DNA from: Thermoplasmata archaeon
GTDB taxonomy: Archaea; Thermoplasmatota; E2; UBA202; JdFR-43
Assembly: GCA_003650975.1 (NCBI GenBank)
Contig: QMSU01000084.1
Coordinates: 1-5,729 of the forward strand
Direction of reading: 5' to 3'
DNA length: 5,729 nucleotides
The notes under the pieces are model-generated. The model had not been told where the DNA came from. It saw nothing but the letters and a program-made list of their open reading frames with translations, and did not search any database. Below are positions 5,426-5,729 of the stretch, piece by piece. The position numbers and the translations under genes were made by a program. The first letter of the stretch is position 1, and each line of letters opens with the position of its first letter.

Positions 5426-5729
5426 CAAAAGTATTTCTTATTCGTGTTGGCATGGATACAACCTACGGTGGTTTTGTGTCCCCTATTTTTCCTGATAAAA
5501 GTTATGTTTTTGTTCCAATACCAAATGCCCGAACAGGAAATATACAAATAGATGATTATTCAGATAAATTAAAAACATATTCTGAGGTGAAAATAAATTC
5601 TGATGTGCCGCTTACTGACTATCTCCCCAAAGATAAAATAGATTTGAATGGAGATATAATAGAAGATATTGGTAACCTCAAAGTTCATAATGATCCTGAA
5701 TTCGAAACCATGACATATGGCGAGAAAAA
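5422..5729 (+). CDS. Nmad3-like putative nucleotide-modification protein, N-terminal part only
   Basis: ATG 5422 overlaps the CARF stop by 4 nt (ATGA), and the frame stays open to the edge: 102 complete codons. The N-terminus reads MTKVFLIRVGMDTTYGGF, then SPIFPD (20-25) and VPIP (31-34). This resembles the opening of Nmad3 (nucleotide modification associated domain 3) proteins as I recall them: strand, R/K-x-G-x-D, GG, SPI-x-P-D, then PIP. A later H-N-D-P-E (92-96) followed by TYGE also fits the H-x-DP block of that family. Those proteins were found by comparative genomics near DNA base-modification genes; their activity is not established, as far as I know. The A+T-rich composition matches the two genes before it. 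The match is from memory of motifs, so the family is tentative; the gene itself is secure. Confidence 0.75.
   Translation, partial: MTKVFLIRVGMDTTYGGFVSPIFPDKSYVFVPIPNARTGNIQIDDYSDKLKTYSEVKINSDVPLTDYLPKDKIDLNGDIIEDIGNLKVHNDPEFETMTYGEK

Overview
The window looks archaeal, and probably euryarchaeal. The evidence is a tRNA-Ile(GAT) gene interrupted by a 47-nt intron at position 37/38 with a bulge-helix-bulge fold, TATA-type promoters about 25 bp upstream of starts, apparently leaderless GTG starts, Shine-Dalgarno sites of the GGAGGTGAT type, and no encoded CCA. I cannot name a genus. A Thermoplasmata-like lineage is possible but is only a guess.

The window has two parts. Left part (1-3149): a comparatively G+C-rich envelope-glycosylation cluster. 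Two genes run leftward: a GTG-start UPF0104/LPG-synthase-TM-family membrane protein (1008-1922) and, overlapping it by 17 nt, a GT-C type glycosyltransferase that runs off the left edge (1-1024). From the same short promoter region a second GT-C-like membrane glycosyltransferase runs rightward (1989-3149). Together they suggest assembly or translocation of lipid-linked sugars at the cytoplasmic membrane. The intron-containing tRNA-Ile gene follows, with its own TATA box and a T-run terminator.

Right part (3498-5729): base composition falls sharply after the tRNA. About 350 nt of noncoding DNA holds a long hairpin, a perfect palindrome and a cluster of A+T-rich repeats over the likely promoter. 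It leads into a tightly packed rightward operon of three genes: a single-ring AAA+ ATPase (3850-4797), a CARF-domain winged-helix regulator resembling Csa3 (4802-5425), and the start of a gene whose N-terminus resembles nucleotide-modification-associated (Nmad3-like) proteins (5422 to the window edge).

The CARF gene has no usable ATG, GTG or TTG where homology requires its start. The best start is an ATA codon 5 nt behind a strong Shine-Dalgarno site that contains the ATPase stop codon. The alternative is a 1-nt loss from an A-run.

The ATPase, CARF-wHTH and Nmad3-like genes, with no CRISPR array or cas gene in view, form the candidate novel system: a possibly nucleotide-signal-controlled module on a compositionally distinct segment beside a tRNA. 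The link between the three genes is inferred from operon packing; their joint function is unknown.
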